Position numbers and translations under genes: made by a program. From NCBI GenBank assembly GCA_948957135.1, contig CARDBT010000037.1, positions 1-39,328 on the forward strand: a DNA stretch of 39,328 nt, written 5' to 3'. This stretch comes from COE1 sp910588595 (GTDB lineage Bacteria; Bacillota; Clostridia; Lachnospirales; Lachnospiraceae). Each line of letters begins with the position of its first letter. The stretch's first letter is position 1. This document shows positions 1 to 9,175 of the stretch, piece after piece. The notes under the pieces were generated by a model. It saw only the letters and a program-made list of their open reading frames with translations. It was not told where the DNA came from and made no database searches.

Positions 1-504
1 GAATTTACTGGGATTCACTGGCTTCTTAGTGGTACAAACTTTTTACTCTCAAGAAACAATAAATAATTTGCAAAATGGCATCATATTTTTAGAATTATGA
101 CAGTATATGCCAAAGTGAAATTATTAGTGAGTGATTTCAGCTATTTTAAGTATAAATCTATTGTAATAATTAATAAAAAATGGTATACTTATTGCGTTTA
201 TAGCATAGACTTGTTACTTATGCACAATTGTATTACAACAAGAAGTCAATTAATTATATAAGATCCCAATTAAAAATTTTAAGGTGAAGAATATGAAAAT
301 CATGTACTATAAAGTTAGTTTGATAATGGACAAACTAATGAATGTATATTATAGAAAGCAACCAATGCGATTGATGTCATTGCTATATAAAGAGGGGGTC
401 TTTTTTTCTTTATGTAGGCATAAGATGGTATGGATCTGGTAATGCTTTTAGCTGGAGTGGTGTTAACGATAAAAGTATTATAGAATGGATTGGGTGCGTT
501 GTAG
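1..504. other. AT-rich intergenic lead-in, possible small ORFs
   Basis: No confident gene. Two weak open stretches are visible. A 49-codon ORF runs from 293 to 442 with an AAGGTGA-like site before its ATG, but its translation suggests no family. A start-less open frame runs from 375 to 518, reads like protein (it contains WYGSGNAFSW) and overlaps the first codons of the next gene by 14 nt. It may be the tail of a lost upstream gene. The stretch is as AT-rich as the operon that follows. Confidence 0.4.
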
Positions 505-2310
505 ATGGAGCAGACTGAGCAGAAATATACATGGGAAGATTTTAAAAAGGAAGAAATTTACCAAAGTTTGCTGGATTTTTTTGGGGAGTTTTCAGGTGAT
601 ATCAATGATACGGTTATCTTTGTAAGTAGAAAATCGTATTGTCTTTTTTTGTTATTGAGGGAAAAAAATGAGATAAGGGTAGGAAGTAATCCGATTTATG
701 TCGATCGTTTGATAATGAAGAGCTATAAACCGGAGTTCTATAGGGGGGAAACAGTGTATCTTGTTGATGATACAATATCAACAGGAAGCCATCTCGCAGA
801 AGTGTGTAGAGAAGTTATTAAGCGTACTGATTATAAGAAGATAATACTGAAAGTGTTTGCGAAAGAGAAACAATTTGATGAAGATGAATATGTCGCACAA
901 AATTTTGCAGATGTAAATAAAGAAATAATGATAGAGACTAAGATTGAAATGGAGACTAGTCAGAAGCTGCGCTTTTCTTCTATAGAAACACTTATATATC
1001 ATCAAGAGAACATACCATATTTTATAGAATTACCATATTTAGCGGAGGATAACGTTAGTGATTTAGATTATGTTACATTACAAGAAGAAGAGTATAGAAT
1101 GCTTCAGAGGAGCAGATCTTGGAAATTTTATAAATGTGATCAATCTGGCTATAGGCAGAACCTTATTGAAAATGCGGTAATTGTCATGGAAAATGGATTT
1201 TCAAATCTTTTTCCGGAGTTTATATATGACTTTGTTATTCGTGTGCAAATAGTAACGAATCCTGATAAAACAAGAAATGTTATTTTTTCACCGTTTGCTA
1301 TTTTAAAATCAGTTAGATTCGAAGAATTGGAAGGTTATTTTTTTGATATCTTTAGAGGAACAGAGTATGCTCAAAGCATTAGTAGACAAAAGGGTGATTT
1401 GGGGGCAAAATATGAGTTTTACCATTATAAGGCATTATATAGAGCAGTTGTATATGTATTTAGCTACTATATAGGGTTACAGTTTATAGATTTTTTAGAT
1501 TCCAATGTCATACATCGAAAACTTGTTTTTCAGAGAAAAAACGACAAATTTTGTTATGAGAAGATGTTCATAGAGGCTGTGGACGAAATATTTGTGCATG
1601 GGTCTGAAAAGTTTTTCTTGCCGGCTTTTTTGTATAAAGGATTTACAAATGTAGAGATGAGAAATAGTATTATTTCGCTTTTTTCGTCTATCGGAAAATA
1701 TGGAAGGCTGGAGAGTGATTTTAGAACAACGTATCACTATCTTTGGGCTTTATTTAATGATTTAAGGGAGGATGCGTCGGTAAAAAATACAAAGAATGAA
1801 TCCTTGCGGAAATTTTTGTCTATTGAGGAATTGCAAAATGCAGTCAGTTTGAGCTGTTTTACTTCGGATTATGAGATTAAGGATGTTTTGACTTGCAGCA
1901 TCTGTTGTATGCTGGAACAGAGTAAGATATCAAATGAAATTACATATGATGAAGAGAAAAGAGTTATTTATCGAGGATTTAAGTATGCCGAAAACAGCGA
2001 GGCCGTATTTGATGTGGCAGAAAAGGCGTTTTATGCGGCAGCATCGTCATACTTAAAGAAGGTCCATGAAGACAATTACGAGAAGAAATATAAGAAATTT
2101 TTGTCCGTGTTGAAAGAATTCTTTATTCATAATAGGTTGTTGGGGAGTGTTATTACTATGGATGAGTTTCAGATATATTCCGAATTTTATCGGAGGCAGT
2201 CTAACAAAAAGAAGATGGAACGTCTTGAATTTCTGATCGAAAACAAAATACCAACATATATAAAGGGGGTTAGCGATCATATTGACAAAATCGATTGGAA
2301 TGATTTGTAA
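505..2310 (+). CDS. Phosphoribosyltransferase-domain protein, candidate conflict-system component
   Basis: 601 aa. The N-terminal ~120 residues carry a type I phosphoribosyltransferase signature: VYLVDDTISTG at residues 84-94 fits the PRPP-binding loop (hydrophobic stretch, DD, then TG), with a VDR segment at 66-68 just before it. The acidic pair and the TG are intact, so PRPP binding is plausible. The remaining ~450 residues match no family I recognise. No signal peptide or membrane segment is evident, so it is probably cytosolic. The ATG at 505 follows an in-frame TAG, which limits the start; the ribosome binding site is weak. It lies 24 nt upstream of the HD/GHKL ATPase and is almost certainly co-transcribed. 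Stand-alone PRTases for nucleotide salvage are about 180-200 aa, so the long tail argues against a housekeeping role. A role in defence is inference. Confidence 0.75.
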   Translation: MEQTEQKYTWEDFKKEEIYQSLLDFFGEFSGDINDTVIFVSRKSYCLFLLLREKNEIRVGSNPIYVDRLIMKSYKPEFYRGETVYLVDDTISTGSHLAEVCREVIKRTDYKKIILKVFAKEKQFDEDEYVAQNFADVNKEIMIETKIEMETSQKLRFSSIETLIYHQENIPYFIELPYLAEDNVSDLDYVTLQEEEYRMLQRSRSWKFYKCDQSGYRQNLIENAVIVMENGFSNLFPEFIYDFVIRVQIVTNPDKTRNVIFSPFAILKSVRFEELEGYFFDIFRGTEYAQSISRQKGDLGAKYEFYHYKALYRAVVYVFSYYIGLQFIDFLDSNVIHRKLVFQRKNDKFCYEKMFIEAVDEIFVHGSEKFFLPAFLYKGFTNVEMRNSIISLFSSIGKYGRLESDFRTTYHYLWALFNDLREDASVKNTKNESLRKFLSIEELQNAVSLSCFTSDYEIKDVLTCSICCMLEQSKISNEITYDEEKRVIYRGFKYAENSEAVFDVAEKAFYAAASSYLKKVHEDNYEKKYKKFLSVLKEFFIHNRLLGSVITMDEFQIYSEFYRRQSNKKKMERLEFLIENKIPTYIKGVSDHIDKIDWNDL

Positions 2311-2334
2311 AATGAAAAGGAATGAGAGAGTAAG

Positions 2335-5300
2335 ATGAATCTAAAGAAACTGTCTCCGGTTGTAAGCCTTGATTCTGCAATAGAGAGAACATTTTATGAG
2401 AGATGTTGTAAAGATGAAGTATATACGAATATTTTAATAGAATGGATTAATACGAAACCAGTATATGCAAATTATACACAAATGATTATGAAATCATATG
2501 GAAATTATAGTAAACATGATCAATCGCATTCCATATCTATTCTGGAAAGCATATATGCGATTATTGGCAAGAAACGAGTCGCAAGAATGGACATCATGGA
2601 TCTATGGCTTCTTCTGCACTGCGCGTATGCGCATGACATTGGAATGCCATATACATATGATGAGGCAAAAAGATTTTGGGACTCTATAAATGAAACAGAG
2701 AGCATGTTTCGCAAATTTTTAGAAGAATGTTTGGCGTCATCAAAAGATAATGACGCAAAAGAGGCAGCAGAGTATATTATAGCTGCTTCAAAACGAATGA
2801 AATCGCCAGATTTGGGTGAGTTGGCTGGAAAGCGGGCAGAGACAAAATACTCTCTGGAAAAACCGACAAGTCGATGGCCGCTGGAAGTCGGACGGTATTG
2901 TGAATATCTCACAACAGAATATTGTAGGAAGAATCATACAAACCGAAGTGAGGAGTTCATGACAAAAAAAGCAGATGGAGTAGTTTACAATACGCCATAT
3001 GTGTTAAGCTCACGTTTTTACAAAATTATTGCAAAATGCAGTATGGTTCACGGTGAGAATTTTGACTCTGTGATGAGACTGGATGAAGATGAGTGGGCTA
3101 AAGAGGGTAAATGCCACCCGGCATTTGTCGCAGCGCTTTTAAGGTTAGGAGATCTATTGGATATTGACAACAATAGGTTTGACAGTATTGTTTTGGAATA
3201 TTATGGAAGACTGCCTCAAATAAGTGAGCTTCATAAAATGAAACATGAAGCAATTACGCATATCAATCTGGCAGAAGATAAGATAGAGGTAACTGCAAAA
3301 TCTGTCAATTTGGATGTTTGCAAATGTATTAGTGACTGGTTTTCTTATATAGATCAAGAGGTAAAGGATCTTATCTTTGCATGGGGACAAATTGCGCCTG
3401 AAAAAATGAAAGGCTGCAAACTTACAATACCTATATTGAAAAATTATTATTGTAACCAAGAATTTTCTGATTACGAAAGTCAGGAATTTAATGTAAATAA
3501 AGAAATGCTGATTAATTTAGTTATTGGAAGAAATCTATATAATTCTAAATTAGATTTTATTCGAGAATATCTGCAAAATTCCATGGATGCATTAAAAATG
3601 AAGTTTTGGATGGATTTAGAGGATGGTTTTTTAGACATTGAAATAAAGAGGGAGGTATTAAAAAAGATAAAAGATGATAAATTCCAAGCAGGACCATTGG
3701 ACTTTGCTCCTTCTACATTTTTTCGATACGGTATTGATATCTATTGCAAACTAATAGAAGAAAATGATATGGCATATATCGAGGTTAGTATCAACGACAG
3801 AGGGATTGGTATTGACGAAGAGTGCCTCAAGGCGATTTCAAATATTGGAAGTGGTTGGAAAAAGCGTGAGAAATATAGGAGACACTTGGACAATATGCCA
3901 TTATGGTTAAAGCCTACAGGTGGTTTTGGGATAGGAATGCAGTCAGGCTTTATGGCGGCAGATGAAATAGTTATTGTTACAAAATGTGAAAATGAGTCAA
4001 TCGGAAGAAAAATTACGCTTCATTCAACGGTCAATTCGGGAAAAGTAGAGGAACAGAGATGTGAGGTGAGGCATACAGGAACTACGGTGATAGTGAAGAT
4101 TCCGTATGAACAGTTTATGGATAGTTGTGAATATAAAAATCACAAATTGTTGAAGGATAAAATATATGGAGACTTTTTTGATACTAACGAGATTATTCAA
4201 GGTGTAACAGAAATAATATTCAATTATGTTTCTTATGTGGTAAAGGGCTCTGTATTTCCAATATCTGTTCGGAGGATTGGATTTGAACCTAAAGAACTTC
4301 CACAGAAGTTTCAAAAAGAAACTAAGTTACTTGATGAAGTGGAAATAGAAGGAAAACATTATCAATTTTATAAAGAGGACAGAAGTGAAATAATATATAT
4401 ATGGCAGGTTGAGGATGCTGTATTATGTACTCTTGGGAACGAAAAAGAAAGTGAAGTTCTTTGGTACTATAAAGGCGTGCGGGTCTGCGACGCAGATACA
4501 CCAGATGTCTCTTATCTTTTGTATGGTTTTTTGTCTATTACAATAGACATTATGGGAATCCGGGTTTCGGAATGTCTTACAGTAGATCGAAGTAAGTTTT
4601 TGGCAAAATTTGACTATGAAAAATTATTATGCGAATTTGTGAGTGCATATTTTAACAGTGATGTCATGGTTGAAGATTGGTTAAAAAATGCCGAACAAAA
4701 ATTCGATGGAAATATCAGTAATTATTACAAAATAATATTTGCGTTTATTTATTGTAAAAGTGAAAAGAGCCGGACCATGATCAATCATGACATGAAAATA
4801 TTAAAAGGTTCAAATATAAAATTGAATGTTTTGGGAGCAGTAATTAAAACTATAAAAAAAGCAACAAATAATGTTTTGTATAATGTAAACTTGATGGAAG
4901 AAATGGAAGGAGATGAACATTCAATAAAAAAAGAACCAGAAGTTCAGTGGGGGATGAAAAGTTTATATGATGTATGTCGAGAATTATGGAATCAAAGCGA
5001 GATATATATTATTAAAAATAATAATCTGCTAGAGAATATGATAGAAGATCACCTGAAAAGTACAACAATTATTGAAATTGAAGGGAAAACACTTGTAATA
5101 AGTGCAGAATTGTATGAATGTTTCAAACATTTTTATATAAATAATATAAGAAAGATATATAATGGCATTATGAGTAAAGATAGTATAAAATGTGAACTGG
5201 AGATACTAAAATATTGTGATAGGCAAGTGGAAAGTGAGGAAGAGTTACAAAAATCAGGGATTTCATCCCGTGCTACGCACGAAATATACTGGGTAAATAA

Positions 5301-5631
5301 TAGATATGTAGAATTGCAGGTTAAAACACTGCCATGGGGGTATAAAGAACCCATAGCGATTATAGGAAATGAGAAAAGGAACATGATTATTTCCCCTATC
5401 CGCCCAATGTATTCTGACGAAGAATTATTGAGATCGGCATTAAAAGATAAAGAAGACCCATTTAGTGAGTTTAAGAATCTCATAATGGATAATAAAAATT
5501 TTACATACCTGATTAACTGGGTATATAGTCATCAATTGGTGGAGAACAAGTATACAAAAGAGGTAATCCGGGAAAAATACGAAGCATTTTTGGAGGAATG
5601 GTTCAATACGAAAATAGATTGCAAAAGTTGA
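2335..5631 (+). CDS. HD-domain / GHKL (Hsp90-like) ATPase fusion protein
   Basis: 1098 aa. An N-terminal HD phosphohydrolase-like domain (about 55-285) shows KHDQSHS with H65, the HD doublet AHDIGM (H100, D101), a later VHGENF (H239) and LLRLGDLLDID (D273). A GHKL/Bergerat ATP-binding domain follows at about 395-570: REYLQNSMDAL (E411, N415, D418), the G1-type box NDRGIGI (D488) and a glycine-rich lid GGFGIGMQSGFM (529-540). All key ATP-binding elements look intact. The C-terminal ~500 residues are unrecognised; the segment LTVDRSKFLAKF resembles how Hsp90-like middle domains continue. The family is related to predicted large HD/Hsp90-like proteins of prokaryotic conflict loci. It follows the PRTase gene by 24 nt. 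Nucleotide or phosphoester hydrolysis by the HD domain, gated by the ATPase, is inference. Confidence 0.78.
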   Translation: MNLKKLSPVVSLDSAIERTFYERCCKDEVYTNILIEWINTKPVYANYTQMIMKSYGNYSKHDQSHSISILESIYAIIGKKRVARMDIMDLWLLLHCAYAHDIGMPYTYDEAKRFWDSINETESMFRKFLEECLASSKDNDAKEAAEYIIAASKRMKSPDLGELAGKRAETKYSLEKPTSRWPLEVGRYCEYLTTEYCRKNHTNRSEEFMTKKADGVVYNTPYVLSSRFYKIIAKCSMVHGENFDSVMRLDEDEWAKEGKCHPAFVAALLRLGDLLDIDNNRFDSIVLEYYGRLPQISELHKMKHEAITHINLAEDKIEVTAKSVNLDVCKCISDWFSYIDQEVKDLIFAWGQIAPEKMKGCKLTIPILKNYYCNQEFSDYESQEFNVNKEMLINLVIGRNLYNSKLDFIREYLQNSMDALKMKFWMDLEDGFLDIEIKREVLKKIKDDKFQAGPLDFAPSTFFRYGIDIYCKLIEENDMAYIEVSINDRGIGIDEECLKAISNIGSGWKKREKYRRHLDNMPLWLKPTGGFGIGMQSGFMAADEIVIVTKCENESIGRKITLHSTVNSGKVEEQRCEVRHTGTTVIVKIPYEQFMDSCEYKNHKLLKDKIYGDFFDTNEIIQGVTEIIFNYVSYVVKGSVFPISVRRIGFEPKELPQKFQKETKLLDEVEIEGKHYQFYKEDRSEIIYIWQVEDAVLCTLGNEKESEVLWYYKGVRVCDADTPDVSYLLYGFLSITIDIMGIRVSECLTVDRSKFLAKFDYEKLLCEFVSAYFNSDVMVEDWLKNAEQKFDGNISNYYKIIFAFIYCKSEKSRTMINHDMKILKGSNIKLNVLGAVIKTIKKATNNVLYNVNLMEEMEGDEHSIKKEPEVQWGMKSLYDVCRELWNQSEIYIIKNNNLLENMIEDHLKSTTIIEIEGKTLVISAELYECFKHFYINNIRKIYNGIMSKDSIKCELEILKYCDRQVESEEELQKSGISSRATHEIYWVNNRYVELQVKTLPWGYKEPIAIIGNEKRNMIISPIRPMYSDEELLRSALKDKEDPFSEFKNLIMDNKNFTYLINWVYSHQLVENKYTKEVIREKYEAFLEEWFNTKIDCKS

Positions 5632-5737
5632 TAGGACATTTTCTCCATATTCATTTCACTCTTGGTATATGCAGCTTGAATTTTATGATGTAGGCGCAGG
5701 AGATTTCCTTGTCCGGCAGTTTTAGCAGGATCTCATA

Positions 5738-5768
5738 CAGCCCAAACGAGTGAAGCTTGTTTGGGCTG
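5738..5768 (+). terminator. Hairpin downstream of the PRTase-HD/GHKL operon
   Basis: A perfect 10-bp inverted repeat, CAGCCCAAAC (5738-5747) and GTTTGGGCTG (5759-5768), encloses an 11-nt loop and is followed by a short T-rich run. It is the first strong hairpin after the operon's stop codon. The U-tract is poor, so termination is likely but not certain. On the minus strand a 53-codon frame crosses the same bases and could instead be a gene remnant. Confidence 0.45.
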
Positions 5769-5894
5769 TTTACATTTGGGCGGTGTATATACAGTTCCGA
5801 CAGATTCATGATCATACCAGAAATGAACCTATGGTAAAAACGTTTTAAGGTACCCGTTGTCGCATTAACATTTGTTTATGACCAATTCTGTCCC

Positions 5895-5922
5895 TTGACA
5901 CATTGCCTATAAATGATAGGAT
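5895..5922 (+). promoter_or_regulatory. Putative promoter ahead of the decayed SIR2-like gene
   Basis: A consensus -35 TTGACA (5895-5900) and a TAGGAT -10 (5917-5922) are separated by 16 bp. The spacer overlaps a CCTAT/ATAGG dyad that could be an operator. It sits about 65 bp upstream of the start codon of the broken gene at 5989. Confidence 0.4.
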
Positions 5923-5988
5923 TGTGTATAAGATATTGTTCAATATTGATAAAAAATTGAATCTACACAAAAAAGTGGGGGAAAACAA

Positions 5989-6784
5989 ATGGATAATGGA
6001 TTGAAGGTACGGCAGATTTTGTTCGAGAGTCTGTTGGAAGAGGGAAATAATAAAGAAAATTGGGAAAAATTGTGTTGTTCAAACCGCCCGTTAGTTCCTT
6101 TTGTGGGAGCAGCAAGAGAACGGAGATAAAGCAAGTGCTGTAGGAGGTTACAAAGAACTGTTGGAAAACAAGATTAAGTCTTTTCTTGACAGTAAATCAT
6201 CAGTGCAGGCAGGTATGAAATCACAATAAAAGGGCTTTTGTGCAGACAAATGAGTGTAAGTGAACGTGACAGGAGGAATGACAGCGGATGGATTATCAAA
6301 AATATATCAATAAAAAAAGAAATACATATACCTCATCAGAATTCTGATCATCCACAAAGGTATATCATATTGGATGATATTAAAGATGAGGCAAAATGGA
6401 AAGATTGTCAGGTTACTTCTGTTGTCTGTTCAAAAAAGGATATCCCTCAAATGTTTCTTGACTAGAAAGCGCTGATAGAACAACAAGCAGATAAATTCCC
6501 AATAAGTGCGGACACTATAAAGAAAAAAGAAACAAACCTGGATAAGAAAACGGCGGAAACAATATAGATATAAAGCTCTTGGAAAAGAAACTTATGCTTG
6601 CATGGGTGAATTGGAGGACTACAGGAGACAACCGTTGGTAAATAGAAGGAGTGCTATTTGCTTTTATCACGCAGCAGCAAAATAATACAATGCTCTGGGT
6701 GACGAATGGAGTAATTTTGTGTTATCGGCTTTTTTGAAGGTGGCAAGAGAGGAGTTGGCGTCAGGAATGAAAAATAGAGGTTAA
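5989..6784 (+). pseudogene. Field of broken genes; first fragment SIR2-like
   Basis: Four coding-like pieces in changing frames lie end to end. Piece 1 (5989-6129, 46 codons) has a good GGGGG ribosome binding site. It ends with SNRPLVPFVGAA, close to the nucleotide-binding start of SIR2-like NADase domains (VPFVGAG), and then stops. Piece 2 (about 6107-6229) continues in another frame. Piece 3 (6238-6465) reads through one TAG in the same frame to 6567. Piece 4 (6572-6784) reads EDYRRQPLVNRRSAICF and, after one in-frame TAA, EWSNFVLSAFLKVAREEL. No piece is a full domain, so none is likely to be functional. Only the SIR2 resemblance of piece 1 is supported; the other pieces may come from different genes. 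The position next to an accessory operon fits a decaying defence island. Confidence 0.55.
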
Positions 6785-6883
6785 AATTTTATAAAAAATA
6801 CCTATAAGTATCAAAAACGAAGACCAATAGTTTCTTTTCAAACAATTATATTAAAGGTACTATATAATTAAAGAAAAGGAATT

Positions 6884-7252
6884 ATGCGTATGGATAACAA
6901 AAGAAAGAACAAAGTGGAACGAGAACTGTACAAAAATATTGGGAACCGCCTTCTGATCGAGAGAAAGGAACGGCACTATACACAGGAACAGATGGCGGAA
7001 ATGATCGGAGTCAGCACGGGATTTTATGGTATGATCGAGCGTGGTGAGAAAGCGCCAAGTATAGAGAAGCTGGTCAAGATCCATGAAAAATTGGGATTGG
7101 ATATAACCTATTTGCTGACGGGCAACGAGAAGAGTGAACATATCCTGGACTATATAGTCAAGTGTCCACAGGAGAAGCAGTATGCATTTGAGCAGATAGT
7201 GAAATATGCGATGAATCTGGCTGACTTCGAGGCATACAATGCAAAAGAATAG
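6884..7252 (+). CDS. XRE-family helix-turn-helix repressor
   Basis: 122 aa. A Cro/CI-type HTH occupies about residues 17-75: the recognition region is QEQMAEMIGVSTGFYGMIERG, followed by the typical SIEKLVKIHEKLGLDITYLLTGN ending. The C-terminal ~40 residues are helical and may dimerise. The ATG at 6884 has a second in-frame ATG six bases later; an AAAGGA-like site precedes both. It lies at the border between the AT-rich accessory stretch and the rest, 40 nt before a second HTH gene. It could control either neighbour; its target cannot be read from the sequence. Confidence 0.8.
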   Translation: MRMDNKRKNKVERELYKNIGNRLLIERKERHYTQEQMAEMIGVSTGFYGMIERGEKAPSIEKLVKIHEKLGLDITYLLTGNEKSEHILDYIVKCPQEKQYAFEQIVKYAMNLADFEAYNAKE

Positions 7253-7292
7253 GGATGTACATAAGATAAAATCGAAGGAGACGTGTAGGTGA

Positions 7293-8282
7293 ATGGGGAA
7301 GAAGGAGGAACCGTCAGAGGCATCAGCGAGAGCAAATCAGAATTTTTCCCGTTTTTTAAAGCGGCTGCGAGAGGAGGAGAAAGTTTCGCTGGAACAATTG
7401 TCATACGGACTTATGACGGGCAGCCAGCTTGCACGGATTGAGAAGGGAGAGCGCTCAATCTATAAAAATACGAGAGATTGTATGCTCGGAAGACTGGGAA
7501 TAGCCAGTGATCTGTATGAAAATCTGTTAAATCTGGAAGATTATGCTGCATGGGAGCTGCAGCGTGATATATTATGTGCTGTTGAACAGAGGGACTATGT
7601 GAAGGTACAGGGATTGCTGGCGCAGTGTGAACTGCGGAAACCCAGATCGATCAGTGATAAGATCAGGTCGCAGTTCTGTCTTGTGATGCAGGCGGAACTA
7701 TTGAAACAGCAGGGTGCAGCGTCCTGTGAGATCGGGGACTGTTATGGCAGGGCTGTTAAGATCACTGTGCCGGATGTGGATCATCTGTGCCTGAATCAGA
7801 GATTGCTGTCCATTCAGGAAGTCAATATGGTCCTGGAATATGAGTTTTATAGCAAAAATGGCGATTTTGCGGAGAGATGCAGGGATCTGCTCGCGTTCGT
7901 AGAATCGTCTTTGTATGATGAGCTGTCAAAAGTAAAGATATATCCGAAGATCGTGTATTACTATCTTCGGGAATTGTTCAATGCATGCGAGAGCAAAGAT
8001 ACAGGGTATCTGGAAAACAGTATGGAGTTCTGTGACCGTGCAATCGAGATGCTGCGGGATACCGGGAGAGCATATTATCTGCTTGAGTTGCTGGAGATGA
8101 AGATCAGACTGATCAACTGCATGGAGAATGACCTTGACAGAGATGGCGGACGGGACAGGTTCAGTGCGCAATTGCAGGAGTGTACAGATAATTATTCAAA
8201 AAGCTTTATGCACAATACAATGTTCCGGCATATATGCAGGACTGCACGTATTTGTATCAGCAGAGATGGATGTTTTATGTAG
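7293..8282 (+). CDS. HTH-TPR regulator, N-terminal part (frame broken near 8230)
   Basis: 329 aa as read. An XRE-type HTH lies at about residues 14-65 (FLKRLREEEKVSLEQLSYGL, then QLARIEKGERS), followed by helical repeats of the TPR/RRNPP-regulator type. An AAGGAG site lies 13 nt before the ATG. The last 15 or so residues look out of frame. At 8229-8236 the sequence CATATATG moves the following, clearly homologous coding into frame 2. Removing one TA dinucleotide would join this ORF directly to the next as one ~620-aa protein with HTH, repeats, a second HTH and more repeats. Such regulators are often tuned by short exported peptides. Whether the break is real or a sequencing error cannot be told here. 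Confidence 0.65.
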   Translation: MGKKEEPSEASARANQNFSRFLKRLREEEKVSLEQLSYGLMTGSQLARIEKGERSIYKNTRDCMLGRLGIASDLYENLLNLEDYAAWELQRDILCAVEQRDYVKVQGLLAQCELRKPRSISDKIRSQFCLVMQAELLKQQGAASCEIGDCYGRAVKITVPDVDHLCLNQRLLSIQEVNMVLEYEFYSKNGDFAERCRDLLAFVESSLYDELSKVKIYPKIVYYYLRELFNACESKDTGYLENSMEFCDRAIEMLRDTGRAYYLLELLEMKIRLINCMENDLDRDGGRDRFSAQLQECTDNYSKSFMHNTMFRHICRTARICISRDGCFM

Positions 8283-9175
8283 GGGACGTCCTGCGGATCC
8301 GCCGGAAGATGTTTGGGTATTCACAGAAAAAACTATGTGCGGGAGTCTGTTCTGAGAAATCACTCGCCAGAGCAGAGAATAAGGAATCAAATATGCAGCA
8401 GGCATCACTTGATATATTGCTGGGAAGGCTCGGATTGTCCAAGGAATTTCAGCGGGCACGCCTGGTCTCGAATGACAGGGAAGTGCTGAAGATGAAGGAA
8501 AAAATGGCGGACTGCTACAATAATTTCAGTTTGGACGAAGCAAGAGGAATATTAGGGCAGATCAAAACAAAGGTTTCCGATGAGATTCCAGGAAATCTAC
8601 AGTTTTTCATGGAGGCTGAAGCATCGCTGGATTGGCTGGAGCAGAAAATAACAACCGAGGTGTTTCAGGCAAGGGAGGAAGAGGCGCTTGCCTGTACATT
8701 GAAAGTAAAAAATCTATATCAAGAGAATGAAGTGTATCTAACGGAGATGGAATTAGCGTGTATTCGCAAAATACAACAAGTGATGAAAGGCGAAGAAAAA
8801 AAGAAAAATATTGATTTTGTGCTTCGCTTTTTTGAGGCGTTTGAGAAAAAGAACGCATTGGCTGAGGGCATTTCGATGTATGAATTTGCCATAAACAATG
8901 TCATATGCGAGCTTGGAAATCTAGAAGAGTATCAGATGTCTACAAAACTGGCGGAGAAAGTATTGTGCGAGGATCTGCATTGCAGGAGGATATGGGGGAT
9001 CGAGGGATATCTTTATGAAATTGCGTGGAATGAAAGAGAACAATGTATAAAAAGTAAACAAACTGTGGAAACAGAAAAAATGACTGAGGTCTTAAAACAA
9101 TGTTTAATACTCAGTCATTTTTGCAAAAGAACATTTTATGAAGAATTTTATCATAAGAAAATAGATCAGGAGTGA
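8234..9175 (+). CDS. HTH-TPR regulator, C-terminal part (second HTH)
   Basis: 313 aa as read from the ATG at 8234, overlapping the previous ORF by 49 nt. It opens with MQDCTYLYQQRWM, a segment that in related proteins lies mid-chain. A second HTH follows (VLRIRRKMFGYSQKKLCAGV, then KSLARAENKES, about residues 17-55), then helical TPR-like repeats to the end. No ribosome binding site of quality precedes the ATG, which favours this being the continuation of the upstream frame rather than a separate gene. If the frameshift is genuine, it might still be translated by coupling through the overlap. The alternative of two independent HTH genes is less likely. Confidence 0.65.
   Translation: MQDCTYLYQQRWMFYVGDVLRIRRKMFGYSQKKLCAGVCSEKSLARAENKESNMQQASLDILLGRLGLSKEFQRARLVSNDREVLKMKEKMADCYNNFSLDEARGILGQIKTKVSDEIPGNLQFFMEAEASLDWLEQKITTEVFQAREEEALACTLKVKNLYQENEVYLTEMELACIRKIQQVMKGEEKKKNIDFVLRFFEAFEKKNALAEGISMYEFAINNVICELGNLEEYQMSTKLAEKVLCEDLHCRRIWGIEGYLYEIAWNEREQCIKSKQTVETEKMTEVLKQCLILSHFCKRTFYEEFYHKKIDQE

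Noticed and set aside
8128..8355. 75-codon ORF across the regulator frameshift
   Set aside because: It lies in the third frame, and neither side matches the HTH-TPR family. The two adjoining frames explain the coding.
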